A stretch of 64,000 bases of DNA from Maridesulfovibrio bastinii DSM 16055 (GTDB lineage: Bacteria; Desulfobacterota; Desulfovibrionia; Desulfovibrionales; Desulfovibrionaceae), in the NCBI RefSeq assembly GCF_000429985.1, contig NZ_AUCX01000005.1:183376-247375 (forward strand), read 5' to 3'. Every line of letters starts with the position of its first letter. Positions within the stretch are counted from its first letter, which is position 1. This document shows positions 55,390-64,000 of this stretch, one piece after another. The position numbers were made by a program, and so were the translations under genes. Under the pieces are notes generated by a model. That model was given only the letters and a program-made list of their open reading frames with translations, had not been told where the DNA came from and did no database searches.

Positions 55390-57375
55390 TTAGCTGTTTA
55401 CCACTTCTTCGTATCCTTCAATAAGATCGGTAACAATTGAAGGATCGGCAAGGGTGGAAGTGTCTCCGAGGTTGGAAGTATCCTCTTCAACAATTTTTCT
55501 GAGAATTCTTCTCATAATTTTTCCGCTTCTTGTTTTAGGAAGTCCCGGAGTGAACTGGATAATTTCCGGAGTAGCCAGAGGCCCGATTTCCTTGCGGACA
55601 TGGATCCTGAGTTCTTTTACCAGTTCATCGTCTTCATCAAACTCAGGTTTGATGGTTACATAAGCATAAATAGTCTGGCCTTTCACTTCATGCGGCTTAC
55701 CAACAACGGCGGCTTCTGCTACTGCCGGATGAGATACCAGTGCGGATTCAATTTCAGCTGTTCCCAGTCTGTGTCCTGATACGTTTATAACGTCATCAAC
55801 ACGTCCCATTATCCAGTAGTAGCCGTCTTTGTCTTTTCTGGCTCCGTCACCGGATTCATAGCATCCGGGAAATCCTGCAAAATACTGCTGTTTGAATCTT
55901 TCCTGATTGCCCCATACTCCGCGAAGCATACCCGGCCATGGTTTTCTTATAACCAGAAATCCACCTTCGTCAGGACCGACTTCTTTGCCGTGTCTGTCAA
56001 CAATTGCTGCGTCAATTCCGGGCAAAGGCAAAGTTGCTGAACCGGGCTTGAGCGGTGTCGCATAGGGGAGCGGGGCAAGAATATGTCCGCCTGTTTCAGT
56101 CTGCCACCATGTATCCACGATAGGCAGTTTTCCTTTACCTATTTTTTCATGGAACCAGACCCATGTTTCGGGGTTTATCGGTTCTCCAACCGATCCGAGA
56201 ACCCGCAGTGAAGAGAGGTCGTGTTTTTCAGTCCACTTGTCACCTTCACGCATCAGGGCGCGGATTGCCGTAGGTGCGGTATAGAATGTATTGACCTTGA
56301 ATTTTTCACATACCTGCCAGAATCTTGAAGGATCAGGATATGACGGAACAGATTCAAACATAATGCTCGTGCTGCCGAGAGCGAGCGGACCATATACTAT
56401 ATAAGTATGTCCTGTTACCCAGCCTACGTCAGCGGTGCACCAGTGGATGTCATCTTCACCGAGGTCAAATACCCACTGGCAGGTGTGAGCCGCATAGGTC
56501 AGGTATCCGCCGGTGGTATGGTAAACACCCTTGGGAGCGCCGGTGCTTCCTGAGGTATAAAGGATGAAAAGCGGGTCTTCTGCATCCATTATTTCATAGG
56601 GACAATCGTCTGAAATATCACTCTCACTCATGAGGTCTCCCCAGAAGTGATCCCGGCCTTCAACCATTTCTATTTTGTTTTTGGCTCTTGGAACAACTAC
56701 GCACTGCTCAACGCAGGGGCAGTCCTTGAGAGCTTCATCGGAATTTGGTTTGAGTGGAATGGTTCTTCCGCCACGCAGAACTCCGTCTCCGGTAATATGA
56801 ATTTTGGCTCCGCAGTCTTTGATGCGGTCGCGCAGACTGTTGGAACTGAATCCTGCAAAGATGATAGAGTGCGGAGCTCCTATTCTGGTACAGGCCAGCA
56901 TGGCTATTGCCAGTTCCGGGATCATTGGAAGGTAAATTGAAACCCGGTCACCTTTTTTAACGCCCATCTTTTTTAAAACATTGGCAAAGCGGCATACTTC
57001 ACGGTGCAGCATGTCATAAGTATATACTTTTACTTCATCGTCTTCCTCACCCTGCCAGATGAGTGCAGCTTTGTTGCGGCGTCCATTTTCGAGATGACGG
57101 TCAAGGCAGTTGGCAGAAACATTAAGTTTTCCGCCCTCAAACCATTTGATTTCCGGAGTATCGAAATTATATTCAAGAACTGTATCCCACTTTTTTTCCC
57201 ATGTCAGAAGTTCTTCGGCACGTTCCGCCCAGAAACCTTCCATATCGTTTATGGAACGGTCATAAACGGCTTTGTATTCATCAAAGCTTTTGATATGTGC
57301 AAAGGACACATCCGAAGGCGGGTTGAATATGCGGTTTTCCGTTGAGAGAGTTTTGATTTTTTTGCTGTCACTCAT
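55390..57375 (-). CDS. acs: acetyl-CoA synthetase, AMP-forming
   Basis: Acs activates acetate to acetyl-CoA with ATP to AMP. The 661 residues hold the ANL core motif LYTSGSTGAPKGVYHT, DTWWQTETGG, YESGDGARKDKDGY, and the acetylatable lysine near the end in PKTRSGKIMRRIL. GGAGG is nine bases before the ATG at 57375. It complements the ADP-forming enzyme at 18969, giving two acetate-activation routes with opposite energetic preferences. The gene stands alone. Confidence 0.96.
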   Translation of the reverse strand: MSDSKKIKTLSTENRIFNPPSDVSFAHIKSFDEYKAVYDRSINDMEGFWAERAEELLTWEKKWDTVLEYNFDTPEIKWFEGGKLNVSANCLDRHLENGRRNKAALIWQGEEDDEVKVYTYDMLHREVCRFANVLKKMGVKKGDRVSIYLPMIPELAIAMLACTRIGAPHSIIFAGFSSNSLRDRIKDCGAKIHITGDGVLRGGRTIPLKPNSDEALKDCPCVEQCVVVPRAKNKIEMVEGRDHFWGDLMSESDISDDCPYEIMDAEDPLFILYTSGSTGAPKGVYHTTGGYLTYAAHTCQWVFDLGEDDIHWCTADVGWVTGHTYIVYGPLALGSTSIMFESVPSYPDPSRFWQVCEKFKVNTFYTAPTAIRALMREGDKWTEKHDLSSLRVLGSVGEPINPETWVWFHEKIGKGKLPIVDTWWQTETGGHILAPLPYATPLKPGSATLPLPGIDAAIVDRHGKEVGPDEGGFLVIRKPWPGMLRGVWGNQERFKQQYFAGFPGCYESGDGARKDKDGYYWIMGRVDDVINVSGHRLGTAEIESALVSHPAVAEAAVVGKPHEVKGQTIYAYVTIKPEFDEDDELVKELRIHVRKEIGPLATPEIIQFTPGLPKTRSGKIMRRILRKIVEEDTSNLGDTSTLADPSIVTDLIEGYEEVVNS

Positions 57376-57678
57376 TACAGGCATCCTCCGTGTCTGATTT
57401 TTATGGTACCGATCTTGAATAAATTTAAGGCCCGCCAATCACTCCTGTTTGATCGTTCGGGTAATTTCTTTATACTTATGGAGGACTGCCGGTGCATCTG
57501 ATTTTCGATGAACGGCAGGACGATTTTACTTGTTTTCAGGTGGTTTCCGTTTAGCTGGCATATTCGTCCGTTTATCTGAACCAGAAGCCGTTAATAGATG
57601 GGATGAAGATTTGCACGCCATGGTCTGGCGGTGTTTACTGGCAAAATTGAAAAAAACTTTTAATCCGGGTCCGCTAAA
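57376..57678. other. 303-bp divergent intergenic region
   Basis: Between acs and the second GT9 gene. It holds a small hairpin (CTGCCG/CGGCAG, 57486-57518) but no gene. Confidence 0.55.
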
Positions 57679-59241
57679 ATGAATGTACTTGTCATAAATC
57701 TGACCAGATTCGGAGATCTTCTCCAGACTCAGCCGGTTCTAAGCTCCTTTGCTGCTCGGCAAGCCGCCACTTCACTCGTTTGTCTGAAAAATTTTTTCGG
57801 TGCAGCCCCGTTGCTGCGTGATGTGGACTTTGTTTTTCCTCTACCCGGAGCCACTTTTTTATCTGCTGCTGAGCGTGACTGGAAAGAAGCACTTGGACAT
57901 TTTGAAAATTACTGTCTTGAAATTGAAAAAAAATTCAAGCCGGATATTGTTGTTAATTTAACTCCTTCCATACCGGCAAGGCTGCTGGCCATGCGTCTTG
58001 GAAGAGGGCGCGAAGTAAGAGGATTTGCTCTGGATGAATTCGGTTTTAATGCGGATACTTCAGCCTGGGCAGCGTTTTTACAGGTTGCCTCGGTAAACAG
58101 GGGAGCCAGTCCCTTTAATGTTGTCGACCTGTTCAGAAAAGTTGCCGGGATTGATGAAGCTGTCCCATTCAGATTGTCCGACGTTGAGGAGGGTGAAAAA
58201 AATAAAGCTCTTCAAAAGCTTAAAAATGAATCAGGGCTGAATGCTGCCGGATTCATAGGTTTTCAACCCGGAGCAAGTGAGGAGCGCAGACGCTGGCCTG
58301 CTGATTATTTCAGTAAACTAGGCAAAATGGTGTGGGAAAGATTGCATCTGGTTCCGGTTCTTTTCGGAACTGAATCAGAGTCGCAAGTTGGGCAGCAAAT
58401 ATTGACAGGGCAGGATTTTCCTTGTGTTAATCTTATGGGCCGAACGGATCTTTCCGGCCTTGGTGCGGCTCTATCCTGCATGAAACTGCTGGTTACCAAT
58501 GATACCGGGACCATGCATCTGGCAGCAGGGCTTGGTGTGCCTCTTGTTTCTATTTTTCTGGCAACCGCACAGCCTTTTGACACTGGCCCGGCAAGGGAGG
58601 GTTCTCTTTCTCTTGAGCCGGATATTGTGTGCCATCCGTGTTCTTTCGGTGTGCCCTGTGAGCAGGAGCATGCCTGTCGTCATAAAATCAAAGCTGATAG
58701 TGTCTTCGGGTATATTGAAAGTTATCTTAACTGCGGAAAATGGAAGAATAATCAGCTTGATGATACTGACCGCAGCGCAGCCAGAGCATGGCTTGCCGTG
58801 CGGGATGAAAAAGGTTTTCTGGATTTAGCATCTCTTTCAGGGCATGGGGTATCTGACCGTGCAGTGTGGATCAGGATTCAGCGTGAAGCGTATCGTCGAT
58901 TTCTTGACATGGAGGATTTCGAAAGACCCTTTATAATGGACCGGAAGCCCTCTGTTCTTTTTTGTAATGAAATTGGCAATACCCTTGATGAAATTTCAGC
59001 CCTGCTGTTTCTGATGATAAAGCAGGCCGTACTTCTGGCTAAAGCTCCCACAGAATCTTTAAAAACAGGATTCTTAGCTAATATACAGAAAATACAAGAT
59101 AAAATGTCTGAAAAAACAGAGCTGAGCGTACTCGGTTCTTTGTGGATTTTTCAATCACAGCAGCAGCTTGGCCTTGAAGGATTGGTCAATCTTTTAAAAA
59201 AATACTCTGCGCTGGTTTCCTTTTTCAAAAGATGTTTATGA
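57679..59241 (+). CDS. GT9-family glycosyltransferase with C-terminal extension
   Basis: The 520-residue protein starts MNVLVINLTRFGDLLQTQPVL and has LVTNDTGTMHLAAGLGVP, the GT9 nucleotide-sugar region. A Cys cluster (CHPCSFGVPCEQEHACRH, about 315-332) follows. About 150 residues at the end are an extension of unknown role. This is the same plan as the protein at 10587. It is followed after 82 bp by two genes that look like flagellar or secretion accessory genes, so glycosylation of a flagellar protein is a possibility; LPS heptosyl transfer is the alternative. The ribosome site is weak. Confidence 0.82.
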   Translation: MNVLVINLTRFGDLLQTQPVLSSFAARQAATSLVCLKNFFGAAPLLRDVDFVFPLPGATFLSAAERDWKEALGHFENYCLEIEKKFKPDIVVNLTPSIPARLLAMRLGRGREVRGFALDEFGFNADTSAWAAFLQVASVNRGASPFNVVDLFRKVAGIDEAVPFRLSDVEEGEKNKALQKLKNESGLNAAGFIGFQPGASEERRRWPADYFSKLGKMVWERLHLVPVLFGTESESQVGQQILTGQDFPCVNLMGRTDLSGLGAALSCMKLLVTNDTGTMHLAAGLGVPLVSIFLATAQPFDTGPAREGSLSLEPDIVCHPCSFGVPCEQEHACRHKIKADSVFGYIESYLNCGKWKNNQLDDTDRSAARAWLAVRDEKGFLDLASLSGHGVSDRAVWIRIQREAYRRFLDMEDFERPFIMDRKPSVLFCNEIGNTLDEISALLFLMIKQAVLLAKAPTESLKTGFLANIQKIQDKMSEKTELSVLGSLWIFQSQQQLGLEGLVNLLKKYSALVSFFKRCL

Positions 59242-59323
59242 AAAATGGTATGAATTTTGTATAATGCTAGTTGAATCTTATTTATCGGAAATTATTTCGT
59301 AGCATACCAGGAGGAGAATTAAC

Positions 59324-59923
59324 ATGGTCGTCATTGATGGACAGAAAAGTGATGTGAATATCAGTAATTTTGAAAATCTTGAGCAGGTTTTTGAAAATGT
59401 GATGAATGAAGGATACCTGCAGGATCGTATCGTAACTGATGTTATTTTGAATAATGAACCTTTCAGTGAAATTTATCCGCATCAGTCAGAAGATATCGAA
59501 ACCGGTGAAATAGAAAGTCTGGAAATAAAGAGTGCCAGTATCACCGAAATGGCCTCAAATATCACCCTTGAAATGTACAAGGTTATAAACATCATGGCCG
59601 GAGGCGGTAAGCAGGTCGCTGAACTTTTCCGTCAGGCTGATGATGCCGAAGCTCTGGAGCTTTATCAGGATCTTCTTGATGTAACCCGTGATTTTCTTGG
59701 AATGATCGGATCACTCAGAGATACTTTCACTCTTAAAGATCATCCTCAGTTCACAAAGAATGTTGAAGAATTTAATTCCCTTTTCACAGAAATGAGTGAA
59801 GTTCTTGAAAATGAAGACTGGATTCTGCTTGCAGACCTGCTTGAATTCGAATTTCTGCCAGCAGTTAACAAATGGAAACAAGTTGTCTCCGATATTCGTG
59901 AAGATATCAGAAGCTCAAAATAG
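59324..59923 (+). CDS. hypothetical helical protein next to FlgN/FliT-like gene
   Basis: The 199-residue acidic, mostly helical protein is not recognised. A very strong AGGAGGAG stands seven bases before its ATG. It starts with a short basic-free region (MVVIDGQKSDVNISN), followed by long amphipathic helices. It is 8 bp upstream of the FlgN/FliT-like gene, and co-expression suggests a joint role with export substrates. Confidence 0.6.
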   Translation: MVVIDGQKSDVNISNFENLEQVFENVMNEGYLQDRIVTDVILNNEPFSEIYPHQSEDIETGEIESLEIKSASITEMASNITLEMYKVINIMAGGGKQVAELFRQADDAEALELYQDLLDVTRDFLGMIGSLRDTFTLKDHPQFTKNVEEFNSLFTEMSEVLENEDWILLADLLEFEFLPAVNKWKQVVSDIREDIRSSK

Positions 59924-59931
59924 AGGCTTTT

Positions 59932-60285
59932 ATGGCTGACACTCTGAAACTTCTTGATCAGGCTCTGGAAATCGGGCGCAAGGAACTTAGGGCTCTTGAA
60001 ACTGGTGACGTGGATAGTGCCGAGGTCCTGTGTTTTGAAAGAGATAGACTGACTAACGAAGCTCTTCAGAATAAAGGCCGGACAGATTTCGATGCGAAAT
60101 TGGAGAGGGTTGACGGGTTGAGGGAATTGCAGAAGCAGATTACGGAGGAAGCCCGTAAACTGCACTCTCAGCTTAAAACTGAAATTTTAAGTGTTAAAAA
60201 AAAGACCAAAGTTTTTTCCGCTTATGGCGGTTCTCTGCGCGGTGGAAAAAAATTTGCGAACCGATATTTAAATAAGACAGGTTGA
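59932..60285 (+). CDS. FlgN/FliT-like export chaperone candidate
   Basis: The 117-residue helical protein (start MADTLKLLDQALEIGRKELRAL; C-terminal KKTKVFSAYGG..) resembles small flagellar export chaperones in length, helix content and its Tyr-Gly-rich tail. Such chaperones hold hook-filament junction proteins before export. No flgK/flgL genes are in the window, so the call is tentative. Confidence 0.5.
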   Translation: MADTLKLLDQALEIGRKELRALETGDVDSAEVLCFERDRLTNEALQNKGRTDFDAKLERVDGLRELQKQITEEARKLHSQLKTEILSVKKKTKVFSAYGGSLRGGKKFANRYLNKTG

Positions 60286-60326
60286 CCGGGGATATCCGGC
60301 AACGACGTGCGGCATGAGACGAAATA

Positions 60327-60366
60327 AAAGCCGGAGGATTAAAATAATCTTCCGGCTTATAAAAAA
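60327..60366 (+). terminator. intrinsic terminator
   Basis: AAGCCGGA-GATT pairs with AATC-TCCGGCTT, followed by ATAAAAAAG. It closes the operon of the GT9, hypothetical and chaperone-like genes. Confidence 0.8.
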
Positions 60367-60445
60367 GTCCGTTGGCCGCAAAAAAAGCGGTATTCTTCAC
60401 AGTTTTGTGCAGTTGATCCGCTTTTTTTGTCAGACAGTTCTGCGC

Positions 60446-61369
60446 TTACAGCTCATACCATTGCAGCAGCTGTTCATCTTCGTCCTGAATTATTCCTGAA
60501 TGGGTAAATTCTATACCTAATCTTGTCTTGTCCGGACCCTTTTCTTCAAGGGAGCGGATTTTACCGGCATACCAGTATGGTTTGAATATTTTCTGGCGGA
60601 AATTGAACATAAAAATATTCAAGAGCACATCACTGTCAGTTGTAAAACGCTCATCAACAAGATCATTTATCGCGCTTACGGCGATTCCCCCGTTGGATAT
60701 ATTTATAATGCTGTTTTCTTCCTGACCGCCTGCACGGGGGTCGTATGAGTTAACCGCAAGATCAGGCACTGAATCCGAAAAATCATCCCTTGAGTTTTTG
60801 ATATCACCGGCCCAGATTTTAACCCTGATGAATTGCTGGTCTACAACTCGCTTGCGGCGATGCTGTCTTCTGGGAGTATTGGAAAATTTTTCAGGCATTT
60901 CAGCCGAAAAGGAAGTGCAGAGGCCGTTCTTCTTTTCCGTTTTAAGAAGTCTTGCCGTAAAGCTGTTGATTTTATCAGTAGAAGTGTTTTCCGGTCTGAA
61001 CATGAAAAGGACTTCCAGCTCAGGTTTCAAAATTACACTTCCTGAATTTTCCAGCATCTCCATTTTTATACGGTCTTTTTTTATGGATGTAATTACCGCA
61101 CGGCCACAGATAGCAGTAGGACTTCCGGGAAGAGCAACATCTATTATGGCGCCTTCCTTATGAAGTTTTTTCAGCACTGAAGGGCTTGAAGATTTCTTCT
61201 TGGATGGTCTGGAAACAATAATTACCAGCAGAGTTACAATAAATGCCACAGCGGTTGCGGTTCCAATGATCAGGGGAACATACTCCGGTGGCATCTGGTC
61301 TATTAGTTTTTTTGCAGGAATAAAAATATGTTCATCTATTCTGCTGATCACAGACTGGATATCTGGCAT
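60446..61369 (-). CDS. membrane-anchored PilZ-domain protein
   Basis: The 307-residue protein has one N-terminal transmembrane helix (about 33-56, PLIIGTATAVAFIVTLLVII) with a short external part. It then has a cytoplasmic YcgR-like beta domain and a PilZ domain. The c-di-GMP motifs are RRQHRRKRV and NISNGG. It is likely a c-di-GMP receptor at the membrane. The start at 61369 is the first ATG; a TTG two codons upstream is the listed alternative. The ribosome site is poor. Confidence 0.82.
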   Translation of the reverse strand: MPDIQSVISRIDEHIFIPAKKLIDQMPPEYVPLIIGTATAVAFIVTLLVIIVSRPSKKKSSSPSVLKKLHKEGAIIDVALPGSPTAICGRAVITSIKKDRIKMEMLENSGSVILKPELEVLFMFRPENTSTDKINSFTARLLKTEKKNGLCTSFSAEMPEKFSNTPRRQHRRKRVVDQQFIRVKIWAGDIKNSRDDFSDSVPDLAVNSYDPRAGGQEENSIINISNGGIAVSAINDLVDERFTTDSDVLLNIFMFNFRQKIFKPYWYAGKIRSLEEKGPDKTRLGIEFTHSGIIQDEDEQLLQWYEL

Positions 61370-61583
61370 TTCCAAAATATAACCGCCTTGGCTGCGCTCT
61401 GGTCAAGCTTATTAACTTCCCCGATCATGACCTCTGATAACATTTTTTCTTTATTTCCGACACTGACTGATGTCAATAAAGCATCTCTGGACCTATAACT
61501 AAATCAGGCGTACAGAATGTTACTAATTGGGAACATAATTTATTAATCGATTTATCAAGTACATTTTTAAAGGCTTATATAAA

Positions 61584-62426
61584 ATGTTGAAGAGTACTTT
61601 CTGTCATCTTCCCGGAGTGGGAGCAGCAACTGAAGAGAAGTTGTGGAAAGCCGGCATTGTTGAATGGTCGGATATTATTGAAGGGCGTTCAGCCCCTGTT
61701 TCAGTGAAAAAGCTTATGGCCATGCAGAAAGGCTGTGCTGATTCTTTGAGACATCTTGAAAATGGTGACGTTGAATGGTTCGGGAAAAATCTTCCTGCTG
61801 CGGTTCAGTGGCGCATGTTTCCTTATTTTATGGATAAAGCTGCTTATATTGATATTGAAACAACCGGCACAAATTTCGACTATTGCGAAATTACAACAAT
61901 CGCTTTGTGGACCGGCAGCGAAATTAAAACTTACATCAACGGACGCAATCTTGATGACTTTGCTGCTGACATTGCTGAATTTCCTTTGCTGGTGAGTTTT
62001 AATGGTAAATGTTTTGATATTCCTTTTATAGAGAAATTTTTCGGCATCAGGATTAATGCTGCCCATATTGATCTGCGATTTGTTTTCAGAGCGCTGGGCA
62101 TAACCGGCGGGTTGAAAGGTATTGAAAAACATTTCGGGATAAACCGTGGAGATGCGGAAGGGCTGGATGGTTTTTTTGCTGTCCTGCTCTGGAACGAATA
62201 TGAAAAGTATGCTGATGAAAAGGCTCTGGAAACGCTTCTAGCCTATAACGTGATGGATAGTGTTAATCTGGAAAATCTGATGGTCAGAGCCTATAACCTC
62301 CACATAAAAGGTCCATGTTGCAGGGAGCTTGACCCCCTTGAGCAGAGGGCTGTTCCCGAAAATCCGTATAAAGCGCATAGAGATGTTGTGGATAAAATTT
62401 TATCCAGACATAACGGCGGGTTTTAA
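61584..62426 (+). CDS. YprB-type RNase H-like 3'-5' exonuclease
   Basis: The 280-residue protein is a DEDD-superfamily nuclease of the YprB group. DEDD motifs are AYIDIETTG (near residue 90), LVSFNGKCFDIPF, HIDLRFVFRAL and YNVMDSVNL. An N-terminal ~80 residues holds an HhH-like segment (FCHLPGVGAATEEKLW), which suggests DNA binding. It is probably involved in DNA or RNA processing. AAAGG precedes the ATG by about ten bases. Confidence 0.82.
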   Translation: MLKSTFCHLPGVGAATEEKLWKAGIVEWSDIIEGRSAPVSVKKLMAMQKGCADSLRHLENGDVEWFGKNLPAAVQWRMFPYFMDKAAYIDIETTGTNFDYCEITTIALWTGSEIKTYINGRNLDDFAADIAEFPLLVSFNGKCFDIPFIEKFFGIRINAAHIDLRFVFRALGITGGLKGIEKHFGINRGDAEGLDGFFAVLLWNEYEKYADEKALETLLAYNVMDSVNLENLMVRAYNLHIKGPCCRELDPLEQRAVPENPYKAHRDVVDKILSRHNGGF

Positions 62427-62589
62427 AGTCCGTTCAGCATCAAGAGCAAAAAATTCCTATCAGGCTGCTTTCATTAACTTGGAAGCAGCTTTTTTTATGG
62501 GTTTTTAAAAAATGTTTATAAAAATTATTAAATTATTACAAAGAAATAGCACGACTGTTTGTCAAAATTCTAGGCTCAGAAAATTTGTT

Positions 62590-62606
62590 GGGTACGTTCT
62601 GTGCAT
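62590..62606 (+). promoter_or_regulatory. candidate sigma-54 promoter
   Basis: GGGTACG, four bases, GTGCA. The GG and GC pairs have the exact ten-base spacing and the rest matches TGGCACG-N4-TTGCA except three bases. It lies about 80 bp before the methyltransferase-like gene. Confidence 0.35.
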
Positions 62607-62685
62607 TGATCCCATGCAGGAAAGATTGACCGCCATATATTAAGATAAAATAAATTTAGAAGAACAAATATAAGGAGATATTGTG

Positions 62686-63666
62686 ATGCGGGAGCACAGT
62701 ACAGCAGTTTCAACGTCATTGCCCAAACATTACCCTACAGAGGTATTGCAGCCTGAACTGTATAATGATTCTTCAGTTCTTCACGATTTAGCTAAATTTT
62801 GTGACCCGGCAACAAACATAAGTGATGCCGATCTTCTCAGTTTCGTGCTCAAATATTTTTATTGTTATGTAAATAACGATGGTTTTGATGAGAAGGTCTC
62901 CCATGCCGAGGTCAGCCGTTTGTGTGAAATGTTCAGCAGGCACCGCAGCCTGAATGAACCCGGTGATGATATTGAGATGATGAATTATATGAGACAGTGG
63001 TCCTTTTCATTACGCATGCTGGGAGACATCACTAAAACGGCCCATGTACTGCGCTCAATTATCAATCAGCAGATGTCCCCGAAGTTAAAAGAGCTTGATA
63101 GTTATGTCGGTCTTGATATCGGTACCGGAACCGGGATTCTGCTTATTTCCCAGTATATACACGCTCATAGAAACGGTTTTGATGATATTTCCCTTTACGG
63201 AATAGAGTACGATAAAATTGTAGGTCTTCAGACTTACAAGCTTTTTAAGACTCTCGATCTTGGGGAAATTATTATGGGAGATGCCAGAGAGAGCAAGACC
63301 TATGAAGATCTTATGGACAAGGAAATAGCCTTTGTCTCCAATGAAACTGTTTCGGCCATGCATCAGCCCTTAAGACGTGAGCATTTTGTTTCCATCTGCA
63401 CAACCCTGTTTAAAACCATTGGTAGAAACATAAAAGACGCTGCCTTTTTCCCCGAGGGGCTGATTGCTTATTGCAAGGAAATGAATGTTTCAGTCCTGCT
63501 GGCCAAGAATACTGCTTTTCAGGGACCCAAGGAGTATCAGGGCTTGAATTTATTCCCTCAGGGAATCATAATCGAAGGCAAAATAGTTCCCCTGCATCTG
63601 CTTGGTGAAGAAATGCAGCCCATGCTGACCGAATGGGCCAGACACGCACTTCCCAGACGCTGGTAA
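62686..63666 (+). CDS. SAM-dependent methyltransferase-like protein
   Basis: The 326-residue protein has a helical N-terminal half (about 1-110), then a Rossmann SAM fold with motif I VGLDIGTGTGILL (about 140-153), an acidic position in the second strand (GIEYDKI) and an Asp/Ala motif GDARES. The SNETVS segment replaces the usual catalytic NPPY or acidic motif, so the target is unknown. The ATG at 62686 is eight bases after AGGAG. It is a single-gene unit. Confidence 0.7.
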   Translation: MREHSTAVSTSLPKHYPTEVLQPELYNDSSVLHDLAKFCDPATNISDADLLSFVLKYFYCYVNNDGFDEKVSHAEVSRLCEMFSRHRSLNEPGDDIEMMNYMRQWSFSLRMLGDITKTAHVLRSIINQQMSPKLKELDSYVGLDIGTGTGILLISQYIHAHRNGFDDISLYGIEYDKIVGLQTYKLFKTLDLGEIIMGDARESKTYEDLMDKEIAFVSNETVSAMHQPLRREHFVSICTTLFKTIGRNIKDAAFFPEGLIAYCKEMNVSVLLAKNTAFQGPKEYQGLNLFPQGIIIEGKIVPLHLLGEEMQPMLTEWARHALPRRW

Positions 63667-63687
63667 CAGCACTGCAAAAAATATTTT

Positions 63688-63728
63688 TAAAACTCCTTCC
63701 TGTTTTTATAAGCACAGGAAGGAGTTTT
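63688..63728 (+). terminator. intrinsic terminator
   Basis: AAAACTCCTTCCTG pairs with CAGGAAGGAGTTTT across a twelve-base loop; TTTT follows inside the stem. Confidence 0.88.
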
Positions 63729-63741
63729 CAGATTGCTGACT

Positions 63742-63774
63742 AACCCCGTTTTTTTTAAAAGCGGGGTTTTATTA
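63742..63774. terminator. second intrinsic terminator
   Basis: AACCCCG pairs with CGGGGTT, followed by TTATTA. It lies just before the transposase stop codon and may face the other way. Confidence 0.7.
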
Positions 63775-63793
63775 CGCCCTATTTCTGTTCGAT

Positions 63794-64000
63794 TTAGTTT
63801 GAAAAATTTAAATTTGGTCGATCAAATCCCAAGTTCGAAGCAAAACAGTGAACGGAACTCTCTTTGAAGGCAATAGTTTTAAAAATATCAGAAAATATGC
63901 GTCTAGCGCTTAGGATAAGCGCTATTTTCTTCATGTTTTGGCAGGCTGCGCAGAGGAGACTTTGTTCTTGAGCCTTCGAGAGGCCGCGCATTCTGGCATA
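63794..64000 (-). CDS. C-terminus of a DDE transposase (IS1182-like), partial
   Basis: The frame runs into the right end of the window, so only the final ~68 codons are visible; its first Met in this window (63991) is probably internal. The segment YARMRGLSKAQEQSLL followed by AACQNMKKIALIL fits the R-x-RGL...Q-x-LL-x-A-x-x-QN-K/K pattern at the C-terminus of IS1182/IS5-group DDE transposases. This points to an insertion sequence beyond the edge. A perfect hairpin inside (63904-63924) may be coincidental. Confidence 0.5.
   Translation of the reverse strand, partial: YARMRGLSKAQEQSLLCAACQNMKKIALILSARRIFSDIFKTIAFKESSVHCFASNLGFDRPNLNFSN
63904..63928 (+). terminator. perfect nine-base hairpin with T run
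   Basis: TAGCGCTTA, GGA, TAAGCGCTA, then TTTT on the + strand. It lies inside the presumed transposase reading frame, on the opposite strand. It could stop transcription entering the element, or be a coincidence of coding sequence. Confidence 0.4.

Noticed and set aside
57511..57583. Short frame before the second GT9 gene
   Set aside because: No ribosome site and overlaps a hairpin; no coding signal.

Overview
The window looks like chromosomal DNA of a Desulfovibrionaceae-type sulfate reducer (Desulfovibrio/Maridesulfovibrio-like). This is inferred from gene content and order, not from a search: split P-protein glycine cleavage genes without gcvT alongside, NikR, FolE2, an ADP-forming acyl-CoA synthetase beside a BioD/DRTGG protein, a TIGR03960-type radical SAM protein, and sigma-54 style flagellar promoters. 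Composition is moderate in GC with AT-rich gaps. Genes sit on both strands in short operons, usually closed by clear intrinsic terminators. No rRNA, tRNA or CRISPR array was seen. The only trace of a mobile element is the end of a probable transposase gene at the right edge.

Left part (1-18.2 kb): the end of a tryptophan operon (trpF'-trpB-trpA), then a CpxA/CpxR-like two-component pair transcribed away from a tripartite RND efflux operon (outer-membrane factor, membrane-fusion protein, RND pump). The shared intergenic region has a perfect GTAAA-N5-GTAAA site. Next are a GT9 glycosyltransferase and a flagellar block (fliK, flgD, flgE, flagellin). The flagellin has a good sigma-54 promoter, preceded by about 700 bp holding terminators and degenerate tandem repeats.

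Middle (18.2-40.4 kb): rnc, divergent from an ADP-forming acetyl-CoA synthetase and a phosphotransacetylase-like regulator; a periplasmic solute-binding protein; an MBL hydrolase; a WcbI-like protein; the glycine cleavage operon gcvH-gcvPA-gcvPB-lpdA; a methyltransferase with nikR; folE2; an Rrf2 regulator divergent from an FAD dehydrogenase; a sigma-54 activator without a sensory domain; a very large TPR protein with 24 tandem 9-residue repeats; and a MEMO-family protein.

Right part (40.4-64 kb): a hydantoinase/oxoprolinase protein, a small possible transglutaminase-fold protein and bioD-bioA-bioB; a UbiD decarboxylase; a TPR/PilZ pair; a chagasin-like lipoprotein; an RTX-like repeat protein with no visible export signal; the radical SAM/DUF2344 protein; an LSm-like small protein; AMP-forming acs; a second GT9 protein followed by a FlgN/FliT-like protein; a membrane PilZ protein; a YprB-type nuclease; an unusual methyltransferase; and the transposase fragment.

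Themes are amino-acid and cofactor synthesis, acetate/CoA metabolism, envelope stress and efflux, and motility with c-di-GMP-type (PilZ) control. The least explained items are the minisatellite TPR protein with its GAFTHA-type activator, the RTX-like protein, the repeats before flagellin, and the small His/Cys protein in the biotin operon.
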